A DNA stretch of 10,136 nucleotides from an uncultured Lachnospiraceae bacterium (lineage in GTDB: Bacteria > Bacillota > Clostridia > Lachnospirales > Lachnospiraceae): NCBI GenBank assembly GCA_910588405.1, contig CAJUPT010000007.1, forward strand, positions 77,624-87,759. The letters run 5' to 3'. Below the pieces are notes generated by a model. That model was not told the origin of the DNA and did not search any database. It saw only the letters and a list, made by a program, of their open reading frames with translations. Shown here in pieces: positions 1 through 5,524 of the stretch. The translations under genes and the position numbers were made by a program. Position 1 is the stretch's first letter. Every line of letters starts with the position of its first letter.

Positions 1-8
1 CCATTTAT

Positions 9-28
9 AAGCCTCCCGGGGGGATAAA
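9..28 (-). promoter_or_regulatory. GC-palindromic operator-like element, copy A
   Basis: The 20-bp sequence here matches the one at 1823-1842 at 19 of 20 positions. Read on the minus strand it is TTTATCCCCCCGGGAGGCTT. It lies beyond the terminator of the methyltransferase operon, so it probably belongs to the control region of the next minus-strand gene, outside the window. C/G tracts with AT-rich flanks are typical of CsoR/RcnR/InrS-family metal-sensor operators. The assignment to that family is inference; the repeat itself is directly visible. Confidence 0.4.
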
Positions 29-91
29 TACCATACAGTTTTTCTCCTGAATTTTTGGTAATAATTTTTAGTAACCAATATTCAGCCGCAA

Positions 92-121
92 CAAAAAACT
101 CCAGGCTGGCAAACCCGGAGT
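92..121 (-). terminator. Rho-independent terminator of the methyltransferase operon
   Basis: On the minus strand an 8-bp stem (ACTCCGGG at 121-114 pairing with CCTGGAGT at 105-98, one G-U pair) encloses an 8-nt loop. A run of T follows at 97-93. It lies about 60 bp past the stop of the methyltransferase gene at 181-948, where an operon terminator is expected. Confidence 0.8.
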
Positions 122-180
122 CTTTTCCTTCAATATTTTTATTATTGGCCGTACTTTTTTCGTGCCCCTTTCCCGAAGCT

Positions 181-948
181 TCACTCCTTAAAAGCGGCGA
201 TTCTGAACATACGGTCAGGCATATAAAATTCATCACGCTCTTTATAAACCCGGTCCCCGAATCCGGTATCCGTCTCAATACGGGAAAAACCAATCTGTGC
301 CAGTACCGCCGTATCCCACACAGGCCTGGCCAGACCGCTGATGGCCAGCATATGGTAAATCTCATGGCACTCATCCTTCAGTTCGTCACTAATCTTTTGA
401 TGGGCAAGATTTTCAGGGCTTTTCAGCCAGCGATGTGCGTTCTTCGCGTATTCTGCATCAAAGTTCAGAAGGATCCCCCCTGTTTTCAGCACCCGGAACC
501 ATTCCTGATACGCATCGACCGGATGGGGCAGGGTCCACGTCAGGTTACGGGAAATAACGACGTCAAAAGTTCCGTCAGGAAATGCCAGCTTCTCCGCGTC
601 CATCGAAACCGCTTTCACGTTTCCTTCGTCCAGCCCAAACAACCGGACCATCTGTCCGGTACGTTCAATCATGTCCTCTGTCAAATCGATCCCCGTAACC
701 GAATGGCCCTGTTTCCCAAGCAGCACCTCAAAAAATCCGGCTCCGCAGCCAATGTCAAGAATATCCAGGCTTCCACCCTGGGGAATCAGCGCGCTGATCT
801 CGTCAAGCCACCGCCCCGCCTTATCACTTCCCAGTTCCCGGTACCGGGCATCAAAAAAACTGTCCGCCCGTTTTGTCCAGTAGCCCGCCACCCTGTCCTT
901 GATATCCGCAGATTCCTCCTCAAAAGAAATGTTATATAGTTCTCCCAT
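181..948 (-). CDS. class I SAM-dependent methyltransferase (second gene of pair)
   Basis: This encodes a 255-residue cytoplasmic enzyme of the Methyltransf_11 type. Motif I is LDILDIGCGAGFF (residues 61-73), the SAM-ribose acidic residue is in GIDLT (86-90), SMDAEKL (115-121) corresponds to motif II, and DVVISRNLTW (129-138) to motif IV. The substrate cannot be read from the sequence. The ATG at 948 has an AAGGAAGG ribosome binding site about 5 nt upstream and lies inside the end of the preceding gene, a 17-bp overlap that implies translational coupling. The product is a clear paralog of that preceding gene, sharing SRNLTW and the LLNFDA segment. A CooT-family nickel protein lies just upstream, so methylation linked to metal acquisition is possible, but that is inference only. 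Confidence 0.9.
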   Translation of the reverse strand: MGELYNISFEEESADIKDRVAGYWTKRADSFFDARYRELGSDKAGRWLDEISALIPQGGSLDILDIGCGAGFFEVLLGKQGHSVTGIDLTEDMIERTGQMVRLFGLDEGNVKAVSMDAEKLAFPDGTFDVVISRNLTWTLPHPVDAYQEWFRVLKTGGILLNFDAEYAKNAHRWLKSPENLAHQKISDELKDECHEIYHMLAISGLARPVWDTAVLAQIGFSRIETDTGFGDRVYKERDEFYMPDRMFRIAAFKE

Positions 949-1732
949 TGTGCCTTCCTTTCACAGCCTGAATGCAAAACATCGGCGTAGACGCATAGTT
1001 TATTTTTTCTTTCTCCGAATACAGGATATCCCCTATATTCCCTTCTGCCAGGACATGCTCCATCCCATATCCTTTTAACAATTCAACATCCCAATTCGGA
1101 CGGTCCAGAGGGCTCAGCGGCATTTTCAGCGCGATCCGTTCCATCCGGTCAAAATTCTCGCCGATATTGTAATCCTCCATCGCGTTTTCGGCCACTTTTT
1201 TTCTGTCAGCCTCATATTCCTTCCGTTTTTCCCCGTCAAAAAGATACCGGTACCAGTTCGCGTCAAAATTCAGCAGCAAACCGCCCTCTTTCAGCACCCG
1301 GGCCCAACTTGCGTATGCTGTTTCAGGATGCTCCAGATTCCATGTCAGATTGCGGGAGAGCACTACGTCAAAGGTTTCATCCGGCATCGTAAGCCTGTGG
1401 GCATCCTCCTTCACAAAGCGAATCCGCTCTGACAATTCCCCAGCGTTTAAACAGGCCTGCGCAAGCATAGCCTCCGTATAATCTGCCGCCGTAACCTGAT
1501 ACCCAAGTTCAGCGAGAATAATAGAAAGGAAACCCGGGCCTGCGCCAATGTCTAATATATGTAGCTCCCCGCGGGCAATACCGGGGAAATGTTCCATGAT
1601 CCGTCCATCCAGAAATGCCGACCAGTTTCCTCTCTGGCATCCCCTTAATTCTTCCTGGTTCACCGCCGAGTATCCTTCCGCTCTTTCGGTCCAGTACGCT
1701 TTAATCTCTGTTAACAGCATTGATTGTTCCAA
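932..1732 (-). CDS. class I SAM-dependent methyltransferase (first gene of pair)
   Basis: The product is 266 residues from a TTG start at 1732. A longer ATG-started reading from 1906 is rejected because it would run through a terminator and the GC-palindromic element. The TTG has an ideal AAGGAGG 7 nt upstream (1740-1746). The ATG at 1720 is 19 nt from that site, so it is less likely. Motifs are LHILDIGAGPGFL (57-69) for SAM binding, KEDAHRL near 108-114, and DVVLSRNLTWNLEHP (122-136). It heads a two-gene operon with its paralog and overlaps it by 17 bp. The 90-bp leader contains the second copy of the operator-like element, so metal-dependent control is likely but unproven. The substrate is unknown; the pair could be a tandem duplication with divergent substrates. 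Confidence 0.88.
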   Translation of the reverse strand: MEQSMLLTEIKAYWTERAEGYSAVNQEELRGCQRGNWSAFLDGRIMEHFPGIARGELHILDIGAGPGFLSIILAELGYQVTAADYTEAMLAQACLNAGELSERIRFVKEDAHRLTMPDETFDVVLSRNLTWNLEHPETAYASWARVLKEGGLLLNFDANWYRYLFDGEKRKEYEADRKKVAENAMEDYNIGENFDRMERIALKMPLSPLDRPNWDVELLKGYGMEHVLAEGNIGDILYSEKEKINYASTPMFCIQAVKGRHNGRTI

Positions 1733-1822
1733 TTGATTTCCTCCTTGTGCCGGACAGGTTACGGGTTCATATAACACGGCATCCGGACACACTCTAAGTG
1801 TATCAAAACCAACCGGTTCCAC

Positions 1823-1842
1823 AAGCCCCCCGGGGGGATAAA
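1823..1842 (-). promoter_or_regulatory. GC-palindromic operator-like element, copy B
   Basis: The minus-strand sequence is TTTATCCCCCCGGGGGGCTT, with the perfect self-complementary core CCCCCCGGGGGG at 1826-1837. It sits 91 bp upstream of the TTG start of the first methyltransferase, just past the CooT terminator. A TTGAAA box lies at 1863-1858 with 17 bp before TATCCC, but that -10 is too poor to call a promoter. A loopless C6G6 core cannot form a normal RNA hairpin, which favours a DNA operator. CsoR/RcnR/InrS-type control is inferred. Confidence 0.45.
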
Positions 1843-1888
1843 AAACGCACAAATTTTTTTCAATATTTTCTCCGCTTCCACATATACG

Positions 1889-1922
1889 AAAAACAGCCCC
1901 AGCCAAAAGCCGGAACTGTTTT
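1889..1922 (-). terminator. Rho-independent terminator after the CooT gene
   Basis: On the minus strand a 14-bp stem (1922-1909 with 1903-1890, including three G-U pairs) encloses the 5-nt loop TTTTG. It ends in T residues at 1893-1889. It lies 80 bp past the CooT stop codon and separates that gene from the methyltransferase operon. The A/T ends of the stem could also let it work weakly on the plus strand. Confidence 0.8.
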
Positions 1923-2001
1923 ACCCAATCCCTTTCACTTATTGTAAAAGCCAGTCAATCCTGCCGCAGGCATGCCCACACCGGCCCATTCCCCGCAAAT
2001 A

Positions 2002-2193
2002 TCACGCCGGACAACTGATTTCTACTACATTTTTAGTAAGGTCCACACTTTTCAGGATGCCTTCAACTTCAGTTTCCTCTCCCATAATGCCCGTCAACAA
2101 TACTTTCCCTTCCCGTAATTCCACTGCCGCCACATACTGGGCCACTACGGTTTCTTCTCCGTTCCTGTTTGCAAACGCAGTCGCAAGACACAT
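2002..2193 (-). CDS. cooT: CooT-family nickel-binding protein
   Basis: This 63-residue cytoplasmic protein begins MCLATAF and ends VDLTKNVVEISCPA. Its size, the invariant Met-Cys start and the beta-rich body (AAVELREGKVLLTGIMG, then EVEGILKSVDL) fit the CooT family. In the characterised bacterial CooT proteins the second-residue Cys helps bind Ni(II) at a dimer interface and the protein is linked to nickel delivery for carbon monoxide dehydrogenase. The ATG at 2193 has AAGGAGG 7 nt upstream; the longer in-frame reading to 2268 lacks a ribosome binding site. No CODH gene is in the window, so its client here is unknown. It is flanked by its own promoter (2343-2370) and a strong terminator, with two SAM methyltransferases downstream on the same strand. 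Confidence 0.85.
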   Translation of the reverse strand: MCLATAFANRNGEETVVAQYVAAVELREGKVLLTGIMGEETEVEGILKSVDLTKNVVEISCPA

Positions 2194-2342
2194 GATGATC
2201 CCTCCTTCGTTATCGTGTTTTATAAGTAAGATTCCTGCGGCATTCACCATATGCACATGTACAACCATTAAGCGTCTGGCGTACCCACACGGCTTACTAC
2301 CTGCGGGAATAAATGGGTTTTTAAAACAAAAGCCTACTATAT

Positions 2343-2370
2343 ATTATACAATACCAAGAAAATAAAACAA
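2343..2370 (-). promoter_or_regulatory. sigma-A promoter for the CooT gene
   Basis: The minus strand reads TTGTTT (2370-2365), a 16-bp spacer, then a perfect TATAAT (2348-2343). Transcription would start near 2336, giving a leader of about 140 nt before the CooT start at 2193. No confident riboswitch fold was recognised in that leader. Confidence 0.5.
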
Positions 2371-2405
2371 GGACGAAATCAAAGACTCTGTACCTGGTAC
2401 AAATT

Positions 2406-3377
2406 TTATGTTTCCCCGCTCATCCACCGCCGTAGTTTCGCCCATAATTTCCTGAACCATTGTTTTACGCGCTGCCATATACCCCGCGGCACTTTTTCTT
2501 CCGGCCCGGCGTACTGCGGCCCATCCAGATGCCCCGGAGATTCCCACGCTTCCCGGCACTCCTGTGGCTCTTGGAATTCCCACGCTTCCTGGTACTCCTG
2601 TGGCTCTTGGGATTCCCACGGTTTCCCGAACCTTCCGTCCTTTTGAACTTCCTTTGTTTCCTGAAATTCCGGAAGTTCCAGTATCTCCTGGAACTGCGGG
2701 AGTTCCCGCAGCTGCCAGCCAACAGGGGAAGCGGCAGCCGGTTCTGCTGCCTGCGGCACTTCCGCCCTTTTATGCAGCATGGCATTTTCCGGGCTGTAAT
2801 CATAATTCCGGATCAAACGGAACGCGTACTCAAAATCCGTATCCGCGGCGGCAGGATTCTGCACATGGAACCCTTTGGTAAAAAAGCGTTCCCCATTCTC
2901 CCCGACCCAGTAATTATTATGCAGAAGCTGCACATGGCCTTTTTCAGGAAGCAGATAAACTTTCCATGTATCCTCCCTGTGCCATATGGTAAGCCCTTTG
3001 GCGGAAACACGGGTTTTCATGTTAAAACCCACATACATCCCGCGCAGCTGTCTCGGAGTCACTTCACACCGCGCGAATATTTTTTTGTATAGTTTGGCGC
3101 TTTCCATGTCCTTTGCCCCAATCCGGAGATACGCGTCAATCTCGCAGACCGGGCACTGCCTCATACCCGTCAGGTAGCCTTCCGAATACCCCAGGTCATC
3201 ATCGGTAATGATTTTCACATACCCGCAGTGCTTCTCATGGAGCACCCTTAAACGCTTGGAGTAAATAAACCGGATCTTTTCATTGCTGAAAATACGCTGC
3301 CGGTATAAAGAAAATTCCTGCTTCTGCGCGCAGCTATATTCATAAATCCATCTTTCGTATAAACTTAATTTAACCAT
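2406..3377 (-). CDS. unrecognised protein behind a cobalamin riboswitch
   Basis: I do not recognise this family. From the ATG at 3377 the product has 323 residues. The globular part (1-200) is rich in Tyr, Arg and Lys and contains a CPVC pair at 75-78. The 205-298 segment is low complexity with Gln/Glu/Pro/Trp repeats. The tail (299-320) is a Trp-rich cationic amphipathic helix that could bind membrane or nucleic acid. There is no signal peptide or hydrophobic span. The frame stays open to a GTG at 3551, but that stretch overlaps the riboswitch terminator and has no ribosome binding site, so it is untranslated leader. The ATG at 3377 also lacks a strong site, so the start is uncertain, with 3422 as the alternative. 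It is the first gene after the B12 riboswitch and terminator, so cobalamin should lower its expression. A cobalamin-related role is inferred from position only. Confidence 0.65.
   Translation of the reverse strand: MVKLSLYERWIYEYSCAQKQEFSLYRQRIFSNEKIRFIYSKRLRVLHEKHCGYVKIITDDDLGYSEGYLTGMRQCPVCEIDAYLRIGAKDMESAKLYKKIFARCEVTPRQLRGMYVGFNMKTRVSAKGLTIWHREDTWKVYLLPEKGHVQLLHNNYWVGENGERFFTKGFHVQNPAAADTDFEYAFRLIRNYDYSPENAMLHKRAEVPQAAEPAAASPVGWQLRELPQFQEILELPEFQETKEVQKDGRFGKPWESQEPQEYQEAWEFQEPQECREAWESPGHLDGPQYAGPEEKVPRGIWQRVKQWFRKLWAKLRRWMSGET
2539..2621. repeat. 36-bp in-frame tandem repeat within a coding region
   Basis: Two full 36-bp units (2539-2574 and 2575-2610) and a partial third (2611-2621) occur in the unknown gene. 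Each encodes 12 residues like EPQEYQEAWEFQ. Because the unit is a multiple of three, copy changes would keep the reading frame, so the linker could vary in length between strains. More diverged Pro-Gln-Phe-Gln-Glu units lie beside it (LPQFQEILELPEFQE), suggesting an older repeat array. Confidence 0.85.
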
Positions 3378-3528
3378 TCCTGCCTGTTTTTCTTCTGTCC
3401 CGCGCCGCCACGCCTTCCTCATCCTTTGCGGTTTCCACCCTCCCGCTGCTAAGCAGCACTTCCCTAAAACATACCAGTCCGACAAAATGTGACACCGGCA
3501 CATTTTTCCGGATACTTCGTAATAATAC

Positions 3529-3567
3529 AAAAAGCTTCCCGGACATAACACATCCGAAAAGCTCTTT
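3529..3567 (-). terminator. terminator of the B12 riboswitch expression platform
   Basis: On the minus strand 3567-3553 pairs with 3543-3529 as a 15-bp stem with a few G-U pairs and a 9-nt loop, ending GCTTTTTG. It begins about 45 nt after the aptamer and precedes the unknown gene. That is the normal arrangement for a riboswitch that stops transcription when the ligand binds. Its presence also shows that the open frame upstream of 3377 is not coding. Confidence 0.8.
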
Positions 3568-3613
3568 TACGGCAAAAACCAAACTGCTTAATGACCCGTT
3601 AAGTCCCGTTCCC

Positions 3614-3768
3614 AAAAGCAGCCAAAGTATTCTGGCTTGGATTCATCACGCCTGCCTGCCTTCCCAAATCATCTGATTCAGTGGCCCAGTCCCCTGGCTG
3701 GCAGGCGCTCCTCCTTACAGCGGCGGCACCGCACCGGACTTAAACCGGTTTCCATATATGCTGCTTTT
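3614..3768 (-). promoter_or_regulatory. cobalamin riboswitch (B12 box aptamer)
   Basis: Read on the minus strand, the region has the conserved cobalamin aptamer blocks in order: GGTTTAAGTCCGGTGCGG, then GCCGCTGTAAGG, then GCCACTG, then GGGAAGG, then GTGATGAATCC, then AAGCCAGAATAC. The closing P1 helix is a perfect 9-bp pairing of AAAAGCAGC (3768-3760) with GCTGCTTTT (3622-3614). A terminator follows at 3529-3567, so ligand binding is expected to reduce downstream expression. The total of about 155 nt is rather short for the class. The known ligands of the class are adenosylcobalamin and other cobalamins; which one binds here is not evident. The only gene behind it is the unknown one at 2406-3377. 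Confidence 0.93.
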
Positions 3769-3794
3769 ATATAAAATATACTTCCAGTAGTTAA

Positions 3795-3800
3795 AGTATA
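3795..3800 (-). promoter_or_regulatory. -10 box of the riboswitch transcript
   Basis: TATACT on the minus strand (3800-3795) matches the sigma-A -10 consensus at five of six positions. It lies about 30 nt upstream of the aptamer's P1 helix. The -35 region 17 bp further on is poor (TAGTTT), so only the -10 is called. Confidence 0.4.
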
Positions 3801-4009
3801 GCACATTTCCCATCCGGAAACTATGCAAACTGAAAATCCTTTATTTTTTTCACCTTTTTTTCACAAAAATTAGTCCCTCTAATTTCCATAACCCCATACA
3901 TCTCCCGCGGCAGCCCCCTCCGGTTTCAGATGGAAGTTTCCCGCCGCATGCCATTTTTCACCGTCCCCGCCCCCTCTTTATGGCCATTATATCAGTTTTT
4001 AAACCCATT
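3801..4009. other. intergenic stretch with no clear gene
   Basis: No coding region was supported on either strand. The only structure seen is an AT-rich inverted repeat at 3867-3885 (AAATTAG, 5-nt loop, CTAATTT). It is followed on the minus strand by further T residues and could be a weak terminator for leftward transcription from the promoter at 4027-4055. Confidence 0.5.
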
Positions 4010-4025
4010 GGAATGTTTTCATTCC
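4010..4025. promoter_or_regulatory. palindromic operator 1 upstream of XRE repressor
   Basis: GGAATGTTTTCATTCC is a 6-bp inverted repeat with a 4-bp centre, followed by GATTTT. A second copy lies exactly 50 bp downstream, about five helical turns, so both present the same DNA face. It covers the expected start point of the leftward promoter at 4027-4055 and lies upstream of a small XRE gene, the usual place for its own operator. Confidence 0.6.
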
Positions 4026-4026
4026 G

Positions 4027-4055
4027 ATTTTACACGATTCAAGCGGTAAAATCAA
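4027..4055 (-). promoter_or_regulatory. leftward sigma-A promoter between the two operators
   Basis: The minus strand reads TTGATT (4055-4050), a 17-bp spacer, then TAAAAT (4032-4027). The stretch also contains an 8-bp inverted repeat, GATTTTAC at 4026-4033 and GTAAAATC at 4046-4053. That gives a plus-strand TAAAAT at 4047-4052 whose -35 is weak, so the region may fire in both directions. No obvious gene lies immediately leftward. The transcript could read toward the riboswitch or be a remnant. Confidence 0.45.
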
Positions 4056-4059
4056 CAAT

Positions 4060-4075
4060 GGAATGAAATTATTCC
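4060..4075. promoter_or_regulatory. palindromic operator 2 upstream of XRE repressor
   Basis: GGAATGAAATTATTCC is a 5-bp inverted repeat with a 6-bp centre, followed by GATTTT as in operator 1. It ends 31 bp before the ATG of the XRE gene at 4107, so binding there should block rightward transcription. Autoregulation is inferred from position. Confidence 0.6.
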
Positions 4076-4106
4076 GATTTTCTTTTCGAGCGGGGGAACC
4101 CAGACA

Positions 4107-4370
4107 ATGTCATTTGTTATTAACCAGGATATTTCCATAGGGCCTGCCCTGAAAGCGTTGCGGCTGCAAAATAACCTGTCCCAGGAGGATGTCTCGGTCC
4201 GCCTGCAGGTTATGGGATTTTCCATGATGAGCCGGGAGATCATTTCCCAGATCGAACGGGGGCGCCATAACATCCGGGTAAGCGTCCTTTTGGCGCTGAA
4301 GGAAATCTACAACGCCACATTTGATGACATTTTCTCCGACGTGTCATTACGTCCGGAAAACGGGGAATGA
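4107..4370 (+). CDS. small XRE-family repressor
   Basis: The product is an 87-residue DNA-binding protein consisting almost entirely of one Cro/CI-type helix-turn-helix. The domain spans about residues 11-75: IGPALKALRLQNNLSQEDVS forms the first helices, MMSREIISQIERGRHN the recognition region, and VLLALKEIYNATFDDIF the last helices. There is no effector or protease domain, so it probably acts as a simple dimeric repressor. The ribosome binding site is a modest GGGGGAA about 9 nt before the ATG. Two palindromes at 4010-4075 are its likely operators. Its stop lies 36 bp from the stop of the convergent recombinase, suggesting it controls that mobile-element module. It resembles the truncated gene at 6149 (DI-x-x-G, MMSR, I-x-x-GR-x-N in register) but the two are too diverged to be a recent duplicate. 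Confidence 0.85.
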   Translation: MSFVINQDISIGPALKALRLQNNLSQEDVSVRLQVMGFSMMSREIISQIERGRHNIRVSVLLALKEIYNATFDDIFSDVSLRPENGE

Positions 4371-4406
4371 CCCTGCGCTGCCAGCCCGTCAGGGCACAGG
4401 CGGCCG

Positions 4407-5237
4407 TCACAGCCGGTTTGCTTTCTCCTTCATCTCCCTGGCCGACGGATTGCTGTACAGGAGCGTCGTCTGGATATTGCTGTGGCCTGCCTGGTTAGCA
4501 ACTTCATGAATCGAGTAACCGTTTTCCAGCGCGTTGGAGCAGAAGTAATGCCGCAGGGTCTTGGGCGTGATCGTGTCCGAATATTTATTAAAAATCTGGT
4601 TTACGCGGGATGCCGACAGCATCTGCCCCTGGCGGCTGGAAAACAGGTACGGGCTGTAAGGCCTGCGCACTTTCAGGTATTCCCGGATGGCATGGACCGT
4701 CTTGTCATTTAAGTACACCAGACGGTATTTGTCGCCCTTCCCGACCACGCGGATCTCCCTGGCGGTAAGGTCCACGTCCTCCATTTTTAACCTCACACAC
4801 TCCGACCGCCTGATCCCCGTATAAGCATACAGCGTTACAATGGCATAGTCCCGTTTACTGCCGCCCTCAAGCAGGCTCTGCCGGAACGCCTCAACGTCTT
4901 CTTTCCGTACCGTGCAGGGGCTGGCATACTGAAGCTGGACCTTCATAAAATCCGCCTTCAGTACCGCTTCCTCCGTCTGTGTCCCGTTTTCAATCGAAAA
5001 CGCGTTCAGACAGTGCAGGGCTGAAAGGAAGTTGTTCACTGAGCGGGGATTGTAATGCTTTATGTTCTTCATATATGAGATGTAATCCAGCACGTTAGAA
5101 CGGTACAGCCGGTCCGGCTCTTTCCCGAAGCTGTCCTTACACCATCCATAGTAAAGGCTTATGTTCCTGCGGTAAGTCTTTACCGTATTTTCGGATTTGC
5201 CCTGGCTTTTCAGGTATGATAAAAACGCGTCACACAT
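4407..5237 (-). CDS. tyrosine recombinase (phage-type integrase)
   Basis: This 276-residue enzyme cuts and rejoins DNA through a tyrosine. The SAM-like core-binding domain covers about 1-95 and the catalytic domain about 105-276. Visible active-site positions are Arg143 (YTGIRRSE), Lys170 (GKGDKYR), Arg229 (TPKTLRHYF), His252 (QAGHSN) and Tyr261 (LLYS). The first His of the usual HxxR box is Lys226, a departure from XerC/D-type enzymes; all other catalytic positions are intact, so activity is plausible. The ATG at 5237 is chosen over 5300 because GGAAGGAG lies 6 nt upstream. A possible promoter (GGGACA, 17 bp, CATAAT ending at 5305) overlaps the first of four 15-bp motifs in the divergent region. 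It may mobilise an element containing the adjacent XRE genes, or act as a local inversion or resolution enzyme. Confidence 0.9.
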   Translation of the reverse strand: MCDAFLSYLKSQGKSENTVKTYRRNISLYYGWCKDSFGKEPDRLYRSNVLDYISYMKNIKHYNPRSVNNFLSALHCLNAFSIENGTQTEEAVLKADFMKVQLQYASPCTVRKEDVEAFRQSLLEGGSKRDYAIVTLYAYTGIRRSECVRLKMEDVDLTAREIRVVGKGDKYRLVYLNDKTVHAIREYLKVRRPYSPYLFSSRQGQMLSASRVNQIFNKYSDTITPKTLRHYFCSNALENGYSIHEVANQAGHSNIQTTLLYSNPSAREMKEKANRL

Positions 5238-5304
5238 AGGGGGCTCCTTCCTGTCTTTCTTTATCCATATTACACAGCCGGTTGACAGCATCCGCCACAA
5301 AATA

Positions 5305-5417
5305 ATTATGTATAACCGGATATGCCCTGTCCCGGATATAATTATGTTTAACTGGGGCCCCTTATTCCGACGGACACAGGCATCCAGTTAATCATAATTA
5401 ACATTGTGTTTAACCGG
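5305..5417. repeat. four copies of a 15-bp motif in the divergent intergenic region
   Basis: The motif ATTATGTTTAACYGG occurs at 5305-5319, 5341-5355 and 5403-5417 on the plus strand and at 5384-5398 on the minus strand, each with at most two differences. The second and third copies form an inverted repeat with a 28-bp interior. The cluster lies between the recombinase and the XRE regulator at 5525. The copies could be recombinase arm-type or core sites, or operators of that regulator. The first copy overlaps a possible recombinase -10 box, which suits a regulatory role. Confidence 0.75.
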
Positions 5418-5464
5418 GCCGGGAACAATTTCCCGATTTATTTTCAGTCCCCTCCCTGATTTCC

Positions 5465-5493
5465 TTGCCATTCTCCCCAGTTGCCCATATAAT
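5465..5493 (+). promoter_or_regulatory. sigma-A promoter of the XRE regulator gene
   Basis: TTGCCA (5465-5470), a 17-bp spacer and a perfect TATAAT (5488-5493) form a strong promoter. They are followed by AGGAGG at 5511-5516, 8 nt before the ATG at 5525. Upstream lie the four 15-bp motifs and a small hairpin at 5421-5434 (GGGAA, 4-nt loop, TTCCC). Confidence 0.8.
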
Positions 5494-5524
5494 AAATACG
5501 CAGAGAACAAAGGAGGACACCCTT

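Noticed and set aside
55..939. Long plus-strand open frame over the methyltransferase gene
   Set aside because: It is antisense to a clear SAM methyltransferase with motif I and a good ribosome binding site, and its own translation shows no domain.
2200..2336. Nickel-cobalt riboswitch in the CooT leader
   Set aside because: The leader showed no four-way junction pattern or conserved blocks that I could match to that class.
2390..2400. GTACCTGGTAC palindrome after the unknown gene
   Set aside because: It has only five paired bases, no T tract and no second copy, so it is likely chance.
2539..2621. 36-bp repeats as a CRISPR array
   Set aside because: The copies are directly adjacent without spacers and lie in frame inside a coding region.
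2460..3092. Plus-strand open frame over the repeat region, rich in Phe-Pro-Leu
   Set aside because: It is the reverse reading of the 36-bp repeat and the flanking coding region, with no ribosome binding site.
3378..3551. N-terminal extension of the unknown B12-regulated gene from a GTG
   Set aside because: It begins within the riboswitch terminator, has no ribosome binding site, and its Cys/Trp-rich translation looks like untranslated leader.
5282..5310. Plus-strand promoter from TTGACA at 5282
   Set aside because: No acceptable -10 lies at 16-18 bp, and a much better promoter occurs at 5465-5493.
5341..5398. Phase-variable invertible promoter between the inverted motif copies
   Set aside because: Only 28 bp lie between the arms, too short for a promoter, and the clear TTGCCA/TATAAT promoter lies outside them.
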